Source of the DNA: ZC4RG30 sp963777735
GTDB lineage: Bacteria > Pseudomonadota > Gammaproteobacteria > Steroidobacterales > Steroidobacteraceae
Reading direction: 5' to 3'
Length of the DNA stretch: 64,000 nt
Assembly: GCA_963777735.1 (NCBI GenBank)
Contig: CAVZRQ010000008.1
Location: 930,001 to 994,000 of the forward strand
Positions 16,082-26,782 of the stretch are shown one piece after another (position 1 is the first letter of the stretch; each line of letters begins with the position of its first letter). The notes under the pieces are model-generated. The model made no database searches, was not told the origin of the DNA, and saw only the letters and a program-made list of their open reading frames with translations. Position numbers and translations under genes: made by a program.

Positions 16082-16836
16082 ACGCCGATCAGGTTTCCGG
16101 CAGCAGCGATGCTGCACGCGCCACCGTGCTGGTGGTGGAAGACGAAGCGCATCTGGCTGCGGCCCTCAAGCTGAACCTGGAGCTTGACGGCTATCGCGTG
16201 GTCATCGGTCGCTCCCTGCGGGAGGCCGCGGCGCAGCTGGCAGAGGCCGCGCCCATCCACCTGATACTGCTCGATGTGATGCTGCCGGATGGCGAGAGCT
16301 ACGGTTTCTGCAAGCAACTGCGCGAAAGCGGCCAATACATGCCGGTGATCATGCTCACCGCACGCAGTGCCGCCGAGGAACGCGTGCGCGGCCTCGATTC
16401 CGGGGCCGACGACTACATGCCCAAACCCTTTGTGCTGGCAGAACTGCTGGCCCGGGTGCGCTCGGCACTGCGCCGCAGCGGCTGGCGCCAGCAGGATGCG
16501 CCACCCGAAGAAGCGCGTGGCACATTGAGTTTCGGCACAGCGCTGGTGGACTTCGATTCCCATGCCGCCTCTGCCAACGGCAAACCCGTGCGCATGACGC
16601 AGCTGGAACTCGACCTGCTGTACTACTTCGCGCAGAACTCAGGCCGCGTGCTGTCGCGCGATGAGCTGCTGGAGAATGTCTGGAAGCTGCGCAATGCGCC
16701 CAATACCCGCAGCGTCGACAACTTCATAGGCCGCCTGCGGCGCTACTTCGAACCCCTGCCCGACAAACCCGTGCACTTTCTTTCGCATCGCGGCGCCGGC
16801 TACAAGTTCCTGCCTGCGGGTGATGCCGGAACGTGA
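16078..16836 (+). CDS. OmpR/PhoB-family response regulator
   Basis: A 252-residue response regulator. The receiver domain has the acidic pocket (VVEDE), phosphoacceptor Asp66 in LILLDVMLP, the Thr switch in IMLTAR and Lys116 in YMPKPF. The C-terminal winged helix (about 150-245) contains MTQLELDLLYYFAQNSGRVL, SRDELLENVW and the RSVDNFIGRLRRYFE recognition region. The TTG start is supported by the 4-bp overlap with the kinase stop (TTGA), giving translational coupling. The desaturase gene 110 bp downstream is a possible target. Confidence 0.93.
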   Translation: MNADQVSGSSDAARATVLVVEDEAHLAAALKLNLELDGYRVVIGRSLREAAAQLAEAAPIHLILLDVMLPDGESYGFCKQLRESGQYMPVIMLTARSAAEERVRGLDSGADDYMPKPFVLAELLARVRSALRRSGWRQQDAPPEEARGTLSFGTALVDFDSHAASANGKPVRMTQLELDLLYYFAQNSGRVLSRDELLENVWKLRNAPNTRSVDNFIGRLRRYFEPLPDKPVHFLSHRGAGYKFLPAGDAGT

Positions 16837-16946
16837 CGCCGTCGGTGCTTTGACACAACTTTTACAATTGCTGACCGAAAGATGACCCGGCCGCCGGGCT
16901 GCTTCGCCGAATATTGTTGCCAGGCAACAAACTACGGAGCGGCAAG

Positions 16947-17897
<951 letters not shown>

Positions 17898-20800
17898 GCA
17901 TCCGTTCGTCCTTGTCGTAGCTGACCGCCTCTGCCTGGGCGGTCCAGCGCGGCAGGAAGCGCCAGGCGGCGCCAACACCCAGGTAAAAGCCCACCGAGTT
18001 GACCTTGTCGTAGCCGATCCGGTCATCGGTGGTGCTGTTGCCGGTGACCACCAGCCCCGCCTTCACCACCGGATAGATGTCTGCGGTGCGACCGTCGCGC
18101 AGTGGTGCCCATTCCGCACCCACGCCGAAATCGCGGTATTTCACCTTGCCGAGATGGCCCACCGCGGGATTGATCGAGGCCACGCCCGCCGCACCGAGGT
18201 TGGCGTAGAAGCCCTCCACCACCCAGTGGGCTGACAACTCGTAACCCAGCAGCAGGCGAAAGCCGGTGTCACGGGTGTCGTCGGTGAGATAACCCCCGTC
18301 ACGGTCACGTGGCTTTAGATGCGTGGCGCCCACGTCGGCACCCACATACAGGCCTTCCGCCTGCGCAGTGCCGCCCTGCACGGCCAGGGAAGCAATCAGC
18401 AGCAGCGGCACGAGGGCTGCCACGCGCAAACCTTTCCGCCCGGAACGCGAACGCAGCCGCCAGGCCAGAAGGCCAGAAAGCAGCAACGCCAGCCACACAT
18501 CCACTCCACCTACTCCACGCACAGCGGTCTCCAGATTGCCGGCCTGCTCCCTGAAATCGGGGGTGCCATTGTTGTTGAGGTCCACGTTGCCTTCGAGCGC
18601 ATCACTCAGGCCATCGTTGTCCGAGTCGACGTCGCGATGGTCATCGATGCCATCCGCATCCGAATCGGGCAGTGGCAACGCCGTGCCGCCGGTAGTCGGA
18701 TCGACGATGCCAGCGAGGCCATCCCCATCACTGTCGGTGAAGTTGTCGACCCGGCCATCACCGTTGGCATCGACACCACCTGCCTCCACGATGTCGGCAA
18801 TGCCATCGCCGTCGCTGTCCAGGTCGGCAAGGTTCGGCAGGCCATCCCCATCGGTGTCGTCGCCACCGTCCTGGGAGTTCGGAATGCCGTCATTGTCGAT
18901 ATCCTGATCCAGCACATCGGACACGCCATCGGCGTCCCGATCCACCAGGCTGCCGAACACCAGCGGCGCGCCATCGCGAACGTTGGGTATGCCGTCGCGA
19001 TCCGTGTCGGCAATCGCATCGATGCGGCCGTTCGCGTTCGCGTCCAGAGCAGTGAAGCCGGCCTCGACAATGTCGTAGCTGCCATCGGCATCCGAGTCCA
19101 GATCGCGGAAGTCCGGCGTGCCGTCGTTGTCGGTGTCGCGCGCCATCGTCAACGGCGCCTGGCCGGCATCCGCCAGCGCATCCGCATTGGCATCTGTCGA
19201 GGCCCGCCTCGACCACGTCGAAGACGCCATCGTTGTCCGAGTCGAGGTCGCGGAAGTCGGGCGCCGTATCGCTGTCCGAATCAGGCAGCACTACCGCGTC
19301 CGCGATGCCATCGCCATTCGCGTCCGCGCCACCCGTGATGTTCACGTCGAAGCGGTTGTCGATGCCGTCCCCATCCGAATCGAGGCCCGTGGCATTGGTC
19401 TCGACGCCATCGCGCAGACCATCACCGTCGGCATCCACATCGCGGTAGTCCGGATTCGCATCCGCATCGGTGTTGGGCGGGAACACGCTGTCGCTCACGC
19501 CATCGGCGATTCGCGTCGGCGCCGCCGGCCTGGTTCACGTCGTAGAAGTCGTCGACTTCGTCGTTGTCGGTGTCCACGCCGGTGCCGCCGCCTTCCAGCG
19601 CATCCGGCAGGCCATCGTTGTCGCTGTCCAGGTCGAGATAGTCCGGCGTGCCATCGCCATCGGTATCCGGCGCCGCGGCCGGAGTCGGGCGTGCCTCGAC
19701 CGCATCGGGAATGCGGTCGTTGTCGCTGTCGCGGTCCAGGTAGTCGGCAATGCCGTCCGCATCGGAATCGCGCGGCAGCGCACCGGTGCCACGCTCGATG
19801 GCGTCGGGGATGCCATCGTTGTCGCTGTCGGTATCGGCCGAGTTCACGATGCCATCGCCATCGGAGTCGAGCGAGCCCGATTCCAGGCGCGCTTCCTGCG
19901 CATCCGTCCGCCTCGTTGTCGGAATCCAGGTCCCGGAAGTCCGGCCGCGTGTCGCCGTCCGTATCGGGCAGTGCCACCGTGTCGGCGATGCCATCGCCAT
20001 TGGCATCCGCGCCGCCGGTGATGTCCACGTCGAAGCGGTTGTCGATGCCGTCGGCGTCGGTGTCCGTGCCCAGGGCCTGCGATTCCACGCGGTCGCCCAG
20101 GCCATCGCCGTCAGCTGTCGGCGTCGCGGAAGTCAGCCAGCGCGTCGCCATCTGCGTTCGGCGCGCTGACCGAATCGGCCACGCCATCCAGGTTCACGTC
20201 GGCACCGCCGACCTGCGTCACGTCATAGGCGTCGTCGATTTCATCGTTGTCGGTGTCCGCGTCCGACGCCACCGCCTTCCAGCGCATCGGGCAGGCGATC
20301 GCCATCGCTGTCGCGATCGCGGTAGTCCGGCGTGGCATCCGCATCCGTATCCGGTGGCGAACCAGGCGACGGAGCGGCCTCGATGCATCTCGCCGTGCTG
20401 ATCGTCACGGTGCCGCTGGCAATCGAGTAGCCCGTGATCTCGAGATCGCTGGCATTGCCCTGATCAGCCGCGCCGCCATCGATGAGCAGCTGCGCCCAGT
20501 CGATTCTCACGACCCATGGAGTGGAGTCTCCCGAAGTGTCGATCTCCACCCGCACGCGATTGTTGCCCGCATTGACGAACGCGATGGGCACCTCGAACAC
20601 GGTGGTGCTGTCGACTTCGTTGGCGCCTGTCAGCTTCCCGAGCAGGTTGCCGTTGAAGTAGACCAGGTCGATCTGGCCCTGTTCTTCGTCCACGTCATAA
20701 GCGCGGACCGTCAGTCGTGCCGAGGTCGTCGGCGGCGCAGCCACGTTGATGTTGAATTCAATCGGCGCGATCGGGCTGGTGCGCCCGAGGATCACGCCCA

Positions 20801-21167
20801 TGTCGTTGTCAGGCGTACCGGTGCCGGCGTTATTCTCGTTATCGGCGTTGGTGAAGTAGGTGGCGCCCGCCAGGGAGAGCGAAGCGGCGATGAAGAAAGC
20901 GGCGGCGAGACCTGCCGCCGAGAATCCCAGCAGCCCAGTGCGTCTTTTCATGATCCGGTGCGAATTCCCTTTGACCTTGAGGATTGCCCCGAACCAGATG
21001 GACTGCAGCACTCACCACAAGAACGCAGTCGCGCGTAAGGACATTGAAGACGAAGCGGGCGCGATTAGACAGTTGCGAACGCAACCGCGCAAGTGCTTCC
21101 GATCACAAAACAATATGGCGGATATTTCTACACAGCATTGAGAAGCATTCTCGTTGGGTTGTGCGGA

Positions 21168-21923
21168 TCAGGCGCGCTGCATGTCTCCATCGATGGGCAG
21201 TACCTGCCCGGAGATGGACTTCGCGGCATCCGATGCCAGAAACACCGCGAGTGCCGCGATGTCGGCGGGGTCCACCAGCGCCTTGAGCGACTGTCCCGCC
21301 ATCGCGGCCCGCTTCACCTCTTCGATGGATTGCCCGGTTGTCTGGGCACGCCCCTGGAAAACCCGTTCGGCACGATCACCCGCCACGGCACCCGGGGCAA
21401 TGGCGTTCACGCAGATGCCGTGTTGCCCCAGTTCCATCGACAATGTCTTGGTAAGACCAATCACTGCCCATTTCGACGCGGAATAGGGACTGCGGTTGGC
21501 ATAGCCAAAGCGGCCCGCTGCCGACGCCATGTTGATCACGACCCCACGAGCCGAACGGACCAGATGCGGGATGGCATTGCGCGTGACATCGAAGGTACCC
21601 GTGAGATTTACCTTCAGCACTGCGTCCCAGTCGGCCGGATCCAGGTCCTGGACTGACCTGGTGGGCCCGCCGATACCCGCATTGTTCACCAGCACATCCA
21701 GGCCATCGAGCCGGGTTGCAGCATCCGCAACCATCGCGACTATGGCAGCACGGTCACCGATATCGCATTGGCGCGTCAGCAGCCCCGGCATCAGCGCCTC
21801 TGCCCGCTGCAATCCCTCTGCATCGATGTCGCAGACATAAACACTGGCGCCACCGGCATGAAATGCCTTGGCGATCGCCAGGCCGATACCGGACGCGCCG
21901 GCGGTTATGAGTACTTTCTTCAT
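21168..21923 (-). CDS. short-chain dehydrogenase/reductase (SDR)
   Basis: Classical SDR of 251 residues. It has the TGxxxGxG-type NAD(P) motif as TAGASGIGLAIAKAF, the acidic residue in VYVCDIDAEG suggesting NAD(H), NNAGIGGP, the catalytic Ser in INMASAAGR and YSASKWAVIG (Tyr and Lys of YxxxK), and the C-terminal IDGDMQRA. Cysteine-free standard length. The start at ATG 21923 overlaps the stop of the preceding gene by 4 bp, so it is the last cistron of the six-gene ketosynthase operon. A keto-reduction or alcohol oxidation on the ketosynthase product is the natural guess. Confidence 0.93.
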   Translation of the reverse strand: MKKVLITAGASGIGLAIAKAFHAGGASVYVCDIDAEGLQRAEALMPGLLTRQCDIGDRAAIVAMVADAATRLDGLDVLVNNAGIGGPTRSVQDLDPADWDAVLKVNLTGTFDVTRNAIPHLVRSARGVVINMASAAGRFGYANRSPYSASKWAVIGLTKTLSMELGQHGICVNAIAPGAVAGDRAERVFQGRAQTTGQSIEEVKRAAMAGQSLKALVDPADIAALAVFLASDAAKSISGQVLPIDGDMQRA

Positions 21924-22786
21924 CCCGGGAGTGTAGCCGAGGCGCCGCGATCCCTGAATTGCTCCAACCGCTCGTGCAGGTATTCCGTGAAGAAACCATG
22001 CATCAGGAACCGCTGCCCCAGGTTCCACGGCCCCACCATGTAGTGCGGGTACTTGTTGTAGGCCATCTCGGCCAGTCGCGGATCGCCAATCAGCTGGCCG
22101 ATGCGGATCGCAATCGATTGATCCAGATTGAAGCCGTTGATGGCATCACGGTACTCATCGCGCTTCAGCAGCAGGCAGAACAGGCACATGAACAGCGCAT
22201 GCGAGGTCTCGAAATCCAGCACCTGCGTCCAGCGGCGCGAATGGCCCTGGTCTGTGATGCCGATGGCGCGCCAGTGGCTCCAGTCGAGATCAGCGGCGCG
22301 GGCCGCGGGCCGCGCATGGTCCCAGCGGCCCAGGTCACGCATCATGCGGAACAGTTCCTGATCATGATCGACAAAGGTCATGTGCAGCATGTCATCGACC
22401 TGCCGCGGATAGAGTTCCAGCGGCTTCACGTTGCCACCGCCGCTGTTATCGCGCAGGAAGTTCAGCAGGTTCGATTCGGTGGCGAAATGCCGCAGGATGA
22501 GCTGGTTGGCTTCCGGCGTGACGAAGTTCCGGCAGAAGGCGCAGATCGTCCACTGCAGCAGCCCATGCGCGCGAAACTGCGGCAGCGGCAGTCGCTTGAA
22601 CGCCCAGGTGACGTGCAGCAGCACGGCGAAGATGAACTGCAGCACCGGACGCACGATCCAGCGCAGCGGATTGGCCAGATCTCGCATCCAGAGATCGATG
22701 GCTGCGGGACTGATGGGCAGCGAGTTGTCGACTGCAATCGCCTGCAGGTAGGCACTGAGCGCGGGCGCGCGTGAATCATTCGCCAT
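21920..22786 (-). CDS. unknown protein of the ketosynthase operon
   Basis: A 288-residue protein I do not recognise. An N-terminal hydrophobic stretch (WIVRPVLQFIFAVLLHVTWAF, about residues 43-63) suggests one membrane-associated helix. The rest is soluble-looking, with many His and acidic residues: LRHFATESNLLNFLRDN, MTFVDHDQELFRMMRDLGRWD, YRDAINGFNLDQSIAIRIGQ and NKYPHYMVGPWNLGQRFLMH. The helical His/Glu pattern could bind metal, but no known motif is visible. It overlaps the preceding iron-enzyme gene by 11 bp and the SDR by 4 bp, so it is firmly part of this operon. Confidence 0.8.
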   Translation of the reverse strand: MANDSRAPALSAYLQAIAVDNSLPISPAAIDLWMRDLANPLRWIVRPVLQFIFAVLLHVTWAFKRLPLPQFRAHGLLQWTICAFCRNFVTPEANQLILRHFATESNLLNFLRDNSGGGNVKPLELYPRQVDDMLHMTFVDHDQELFRMMRDLGRWDHARPAARAADLDWSHWRAIGITDQGHSRRWTQVLDFETSHALFMCLFCLLLKRDEYRDAINGFNLDQSIAIRIGQLIGDPRLAEMAYNKYPHYMVGPWNLGQRFLMHGFFTEYLHERLEQFRDRGASATLPG

Positions 22787-23480
22787 CGACTTCCTCCAGC
22801 TGCAGTGCATACAGCCGTCCGACCACGGCCGCCGTGCGCAGTATGTCCGCGGCAATGGCCTCGCTGGTACACAGCCTGTCCAGCAGGGCATACAGCTTGC
22901 CCAGATGATTCTCATCATTGAGACCGTGATAACGCAGGAAGCGGGTGCCACCCTCCCCCACACCCGGCAGCGCCGCGATGCGCACTGCCCAGTCCTTCGC
23001 CATTTTCTCACCCAGCCCTTCCACGATCCACATGGCACCGAGCAGCCCGACCGGATTCGGCTCACTCGCGCGGTACATCATGTAACCATGCAGGGCTTCG
23101 GAGCCTGGGTTGCGAAGGCGCGTGCGGATGGCCGCGGGATCTCCACCTGCGGCCACATAGTCCTGCTCCAGCACCTCATAGTCGCGATGCTCCTCATGCG
23201 CATGTCCGAGGATGACCGAGCGGATGTCCGCATGGTCACGATCAAAGCTCGAGGCGCAGCGGCTGATCCAGCGCGAACCTTCAATCACCTGCTGACGCAG
23301 GTTCAGCAGCAGCTGCAGATAATCGTCCCGCGTGAAGGTCCCGGTCTCCAGCCGCTGGATGATCGGCACGCGTGACAGTCGCCGTTCGAAATCGAACCAG
23401 GCGCGCAGCAACCCGCGCAGTGCCGCCTGCCCTTCTGCAGAGAGCTGCTCCGGTCGCGCCAGTACGACTGTCTCCGCCAT
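22776..23480 (-). CDS. haem-oxygenase-like iron-containing redox enzyme (HDO family)
   Basis: A 234-residue helical-bundle protein of the haem-oxygenase-like di-iron/mono-iron oxidase group (iron-containing redox enzyme family, relatives of UndA, SznF and BesC). Likely ligands are in GHAHEEHRDYEVLE (Glu96, Glu97, His98), WIVEGLGEKM (Glu154) and YHGLNDENHLGKLYALL (His185, Asp189, His192). Members perform O2-dependent decarboxylation, N-oxidation or C-C cleavage of small molecules bound as free acids or carrier thioesters. The start at ATG 23480 shares one base with the ketosynthase stop (TGATG). An oxidative tailoring step on the ketosynthase product is inferred. Confidence 0.85.
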   Translation of the reverse strand: MAETVVLARPEQLSAEGQAALRGLLRAWFDFERRLSRVPIIQRLETGTFTRDDYLQLLLNLRQQVIEGSRWISRCASSFDRDHADIRSVILGHAHEEHRDYEVLEQDYVAAGGDPAAIRTRLRNPGSEALHGYMMYRASEPNPVGLLGAMWIVEGLGEKMAKDWAVRIAALPGVGEGGTRFLRYHGLNDENHLGKLYALLDRLCTSEAIAADILRTAAVVGRLYALQLEEVDGE

Positions 23481-24592
23481 CAGGCCTCCACCACGGTGAA
23501 ATGCATATACGCCATGTTGAATCGCCCGCTTTCCGGCACCACGCACAGCAGGGTCTCTCCAGGCAGCGCCCGGCCCTCTTTCAGGAAATCATCCAGCATG
23601 ATCAGGATCGAGGCGCAGCCGGTATTGCCCCTGGTATACAGGTTGGTGAACCATTTCTCGTCCGGCACTCCCGCGCCGCACATCTGCAGCATGTCGAAGA
23701 TGCGGCTGCGGAAGTGGTGGGAAGAATAGTGACACAGCAGATGATCCAGTCTTTGCATGTCCAGCAGGCCTTCGCCAATCAGCCGCAACGTGCCATCGAC
23801 GCCGAGCTTCACGATGTGGTCCAGCAGTCGCACATCCTGGCGGATCAGCAACGCACCGGCCGCCTCGGCCTCGGCATAAGTCGGGAAATCCTGCCAGCTG
23901 CGGGAATCGCTGCTGTCGGTCGGCCGGCCAATGCTCATGCAGACCGGCAGCGAATCCGCATGCGAGTAACTGCGGATCCAGTCCACCCGCAGGCATCGCC
24001 CGCGCGGCGCGCGCTCCAGCAGCCATGCGCCCGCGCCATCAGAAAGCATCCAGCGCAGGAACTCGGCATCGAAATCCATCGTGGCCTGGCCACCCGCCGC
24101 TTCATAACGGGTGTGCTTGAACAGCCGCGAGGCCAGCTCGCTGACCACCACCAGCGCATTGGGCTGGTCGCCCACACGCAGGGAATTCACGGCTGCCCGG
24201 ATTGCCATCACGCTGCTGGAGCAGATGCCATGCGTGGTGTGCAGCTCCACTTCCGGCATGCCAAGACCAGCCTGCACCATGCTGCCGAACCCGGGGAGAA
24301 CCAGGTCACCCTGCGTGGTAGCGCAACTCAGCAACCGCAGCGAACGCATCGGCACGGGAGAGGATTGCATGCAATTGCGAGCGGCCGCCACGGCAAGCTC
24401 GGCATTGCTGTGGGTGGTGCGGTGTTCCCGGTCCATGGCGTAGTGCCGCGTGCGGATGCCATTGGCCTTCAGGATGCGGGACTTCAACCGGCTGGGTCTG
24501 CCGTCGATCAGCCCGAGAATGTCCTCGATCTGGTCGTTGTCGATGGGCGGTCCGGGAAGGAAGGAGCCGGTGCTCGTGACATAGACGCTCAA
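23480..24592 (-). CDS. KAS III-like beta-ketosynthase (StlD/DarB type)
   Basis: A 370-residue thiolase-fold ketosynthase. The nucleophile is Cys124 in HTTHGICSSSVMAIRAAV; the histidine and asparagine of the triad are in LLCHYSSHHFRSR and RGNTGCASIL. The N-terminus (SVYVTSTGSFLPGPPIDNDQ then IEDILGLIDGRPSRLKSRIL, NGIRTRHYAMD) resembles the StlD/DarB ketosynthases that join two beta-keto acyl chains and cyclise them to cyclohexanediones/dialkylresorcinols, rather than housekeeping FabH. The start is a TTG at 24592, overlapping the upstream stop by 4 bp (TTGA). No acyl carrier protein or DarA-like gene is nearby, so chain source and product are open. Confidence 0.85.
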   Translation of the reverse strand: MSVYVTSTGSFLPGPPIDNDQIEDILGLIDGRPSRLKSRILKANGIRTRHYAMDREHRTTHSNAELAVAAARNCMQSSPVPMRSLRLLSCATTQGDLVLPGFGSMVQAGLGMPEVELHTTHGICSSSVMAIRAAVNSLRVGDQPNALVVVSELASRLFKHTRYEAAGGQATMDFDAEFLRWMLSDGAGAWLLERAPRGRCLRVDWIRSYSHADSLPVCMSIGRPTDSSDSRSWQDFPTYAEAEAAGALLIRQDVRLLDHIVKLGVDGTLRLIGEGLLDMQRLDHLLCHYSSHHFRSRIFDMLQMCGAGVPDEKWFTNLYTRGNTGCASILIMLDDFLKEGRALPGETLLCVVPESGRFNMAYMHFTVVEA

Positions 24593-25149
24593 GCCGGTCG
24601 GCCGCGCGCCCGCAGGCACCGCAGGTTCTCTTCCATGTACGGCACCACGCAAAGCACCAGCATGAACAGCAGATAGGCACGCAGATACCCCGGGCTGCCA
24701 TGCGGGGCCGGCAGTCGCTGCAGGGTCATCTGTCCGGCCCAATCCAGCTGCACCAGCTTCAGCACTACTTCCCAGTTCAGCACCATGATCAGCATCAGCA
24801 GGTACAGCGGAATGGTTGCCATGTAGTTGTGCACATGCACCTCCCAGATGCTGATCCGCCGCTTCGGCGCGGAGTAATGCACGTCATAGTGCGCCACCGC
24901 CTCATGCAGCAGGAATGCCACGAAGCAGATCAGCAGCACCAGCACGTTCACCTGGAACAGCAGGCACAACAGGATCGGAATACCCAGCTGCACACCCATC
25001 AGCGAGTGGATCAGCGATTCGCGCAGCCCGGAAGTGCGCTCGATGCCAGTGGCACGATGGCAGCACCAGTCGATGAACCCAGTGATACCCCACAAAGGGA
25101 GCAATCCGTAGAGGATCAGGTTGACCAGCAGCTGATTGGTGGTCGGCAT
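24589..25149 (-). CDS. histidine-rich integral membrane protein of the ketosynthase operon
   Basis: A 186-residue protein with about five hydrophobic segments. Between membrane segments lies a cluster LLHEAVAHYDVHYS (His82, His87, His91), then RRISIWEVHVHNYM (His105, His107), with another His at 31 in DWCCHRATG. The spacing recalls the metal-binding boxes of membrane hydroxylases and desaturases but fits none exactly, so a di-iron or zinc site is a guess. It is 3 bp after the phospholipase D-like gene and overlaps the ketosynthase by 4 bp. Its strict coupling suggests it acts on, or moves, the same lipid-like product. Confidence 0.78.
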   Translation of the reverse strand: MPTTNQLLVNLILYGLLPLWGITGFIDWCCHRATGIERTSGLRESLIHSLMGVQLGIPILLCLLFQVNVLVLLICFVAFLLHEAVAHYDVHYSAPKRRISIWEVHVHNYMATIPLYLLMLIMVLNWEVVLKLVQLDWAGQMTLQRLPAPHGSPGYLRAYLLFMLVLCVVPYMEENLRCLRARGRPA

Positions 25150-25152
25150 GGA

Positions 25153-26659
25153 CTACAGCAGCGCCTTGATGGGCATCCTGCCCCAGAACCACGCCCGCAA
25201 TCGCTTGCCCAGCGAGGCGAAGCCATCCGGCTTGTCGGTGGCCGCATTCCAGCTGTTCGCGGGCAGCATGTCGGCCTCGATGGATGTCGCCACGGCGCCG
25301 GCCTGGTCGGCATTGCGGATCAACACGCCAACTTCCGTATTCAGGTTTTCGGAACGGGGATCGAGATTATAGGTGCCCACGAACACCACGGCGCGGTCCA
25401 CCACCATCGTCTTGGCATGCAGTGCAAACACCGGCGCTTCAGGCCGCAGTGCTTCGTAGCGCTGCATCACTTCGCGCTGCACTTGTGGATCAGGTTTGTA
25501 TTCGCGCACGTCGACACCCATGCGCAGCAACTCGCGCCGCTGCGCCCGATAGCCGCCGAAGGCCTGCAGGTTGTCCGTCGATGCCAGCGAGTTGGTGCTG
25601 ATGCGCACCTTCACACCGCGCGCAATGGTGGCGCGGAACAGCTCCATGGCCGGATCCGACAGCACCAGGTAGGGAGACTGGATCAGCACTTCGCGCCGCG
25701 CCCCCTGCAGCATTCGCCGCCAGCGCAGCCGTACTGAGACCACCGCCGCCAAAGCCGGCACTGCCGTCGTTCTTGCCCGGCACATCGCTGATGAAATCCA
25801 CCTGACCCCACACGAGTTGCGCGGCCAGTTTCGGGAAGTTCGCCGGAATCGCGTCGATGGCGCCGCGCACCTCCGGCGCAAAATTGCGCCTGTCCGCCGC
25901 ATAGGAACCCAGTTCGGCATAGATCTGCCGGACTTCGACGTCGCGCACGGACACGTGCTTGCGCATCAGGGAAGTCTCGCTGTAGAGATCGGCCACGGGC
26001 AGGCTCAGGCTGCTGTCCCAGAAACGCTCGAAGCTGGCCAGGATCTGGGGCACCACGGCGCCAATCACCAGCGCGTCGCGATCCCTGAAATTGTAGGCGT
26101 GGTCATAGTCGAAATATTCATCGGCCATGTTGCGGCCGCCGGTAATGGCAAGTTGCCCGTCAACGATCAGGGTCTTGTCATGCATGCGCTGGTTCGCGCC
26201 GCGGAAATTGGTGATGAGATGCAGCAATCGCCGGTACCAGGGCACACCCACCGAATGCACCGGGTTGTAGATCTGGATATCGATGTTGGGGTGGTGCGCC
26301 AGCGCGAGCAGTGTCTTGTCGGGCGCATCGATCAACAGATCATCCACGATCACCCGCACCTTCACGCCCCGGTTCGCCGCGCGCAGCAACGCTTCCGAGG
26401 CCAGGATGCCGATGTTGTCGGTGCTCCAGATGAAGTACTGCACCTCGATACTGGTGCGGGCGTGATCCACCAGCCAGGCCCGCGCCAGCAATGCCTGCTC
26501 TCCGCGTTCCAGTACGTAGGAACCGGTCAGACCGGGATGAGCCTGCAATTGGGCATCGATGAACGTGCGCGGATCGTCAGGACGCAGGCTCTCCGGTGCA
26601 TCACCGGCGACGGCAGACAGGGAAAGCAGCAACAGCAGAGGGGCAAGCGCGCGATTCAT
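25153..26659 (-). pseudogene. exported phospholipase D / cardiolipin synthase-like protein (single frameshift)
   Basis: Two-HKD phospholipase D superfamily protein with a signal peptide (MNRALAPLLLLLSLSAVAGD). HKD motif 1 is HDKTLIVDGQLAITGGRN; motif 2 is HAKTMVVDRAVVFVGTYN, in the second frame. Conserved VQYFIWSTDNIGILASEALL and IQSPYLVLSDPAM support the family (cardiolipin synthase/YmdC-like). At about 25714 an extra A in GCGGCGAATGCTG breaks the frame; removing it joins STAALAA to MLQGARREV and gives 1506 nt (501 residues, normal). First gene of the six-gene operon, 3 bp before the membrane protein. It likely acts on phosphatidyl groups in the periplasm. Confidence 0.85.
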
Positions 26660-26782
26660 GGATAGAAGTTTACGCGAGCCAGTCGGGCCACCAGTGCCCG
26701 CGGCGGACCGATCACGTCACGATATCGACATTCATCGCGTGCGCGAACTCGCAACTTGGGGGCAATCCGCCCGGGGGCCTCG

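Noticed and set aside
15065..16117. 350-residue minus-strand frame opposite the histidine kinase
   Set aside because: Antisense shadow; the kinase boxes on the plus strand are complete.
18319..19338. Long plus-strand frames opposite the calcium repeats
   Set aside because: Repetitive antisense reading of the repeats (Ile/Ala/Val-rich), not a protein family.
19190..20270. Programmed ribosomal frameshifting in the calcium-repeat gene
   Set aside because: None of the five sites has a slippery heptamer or consistent downstream structure, and five events in one gene is implausible.
18300..20400. Regular short repeats suggestive of a CRISPR array or DNA repeat
   Set aside because: The periodicity comes from Asp-rich protein repeats; units vary in length and sequence and there are no unique spacers between identical repeats.
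21141..21153. GAGAA-GCA-TTCTC palindrome downstream of the SDR gene
   Set aside because: Short (5-bp arms), no T-run and no matching second copy; left unassigned.
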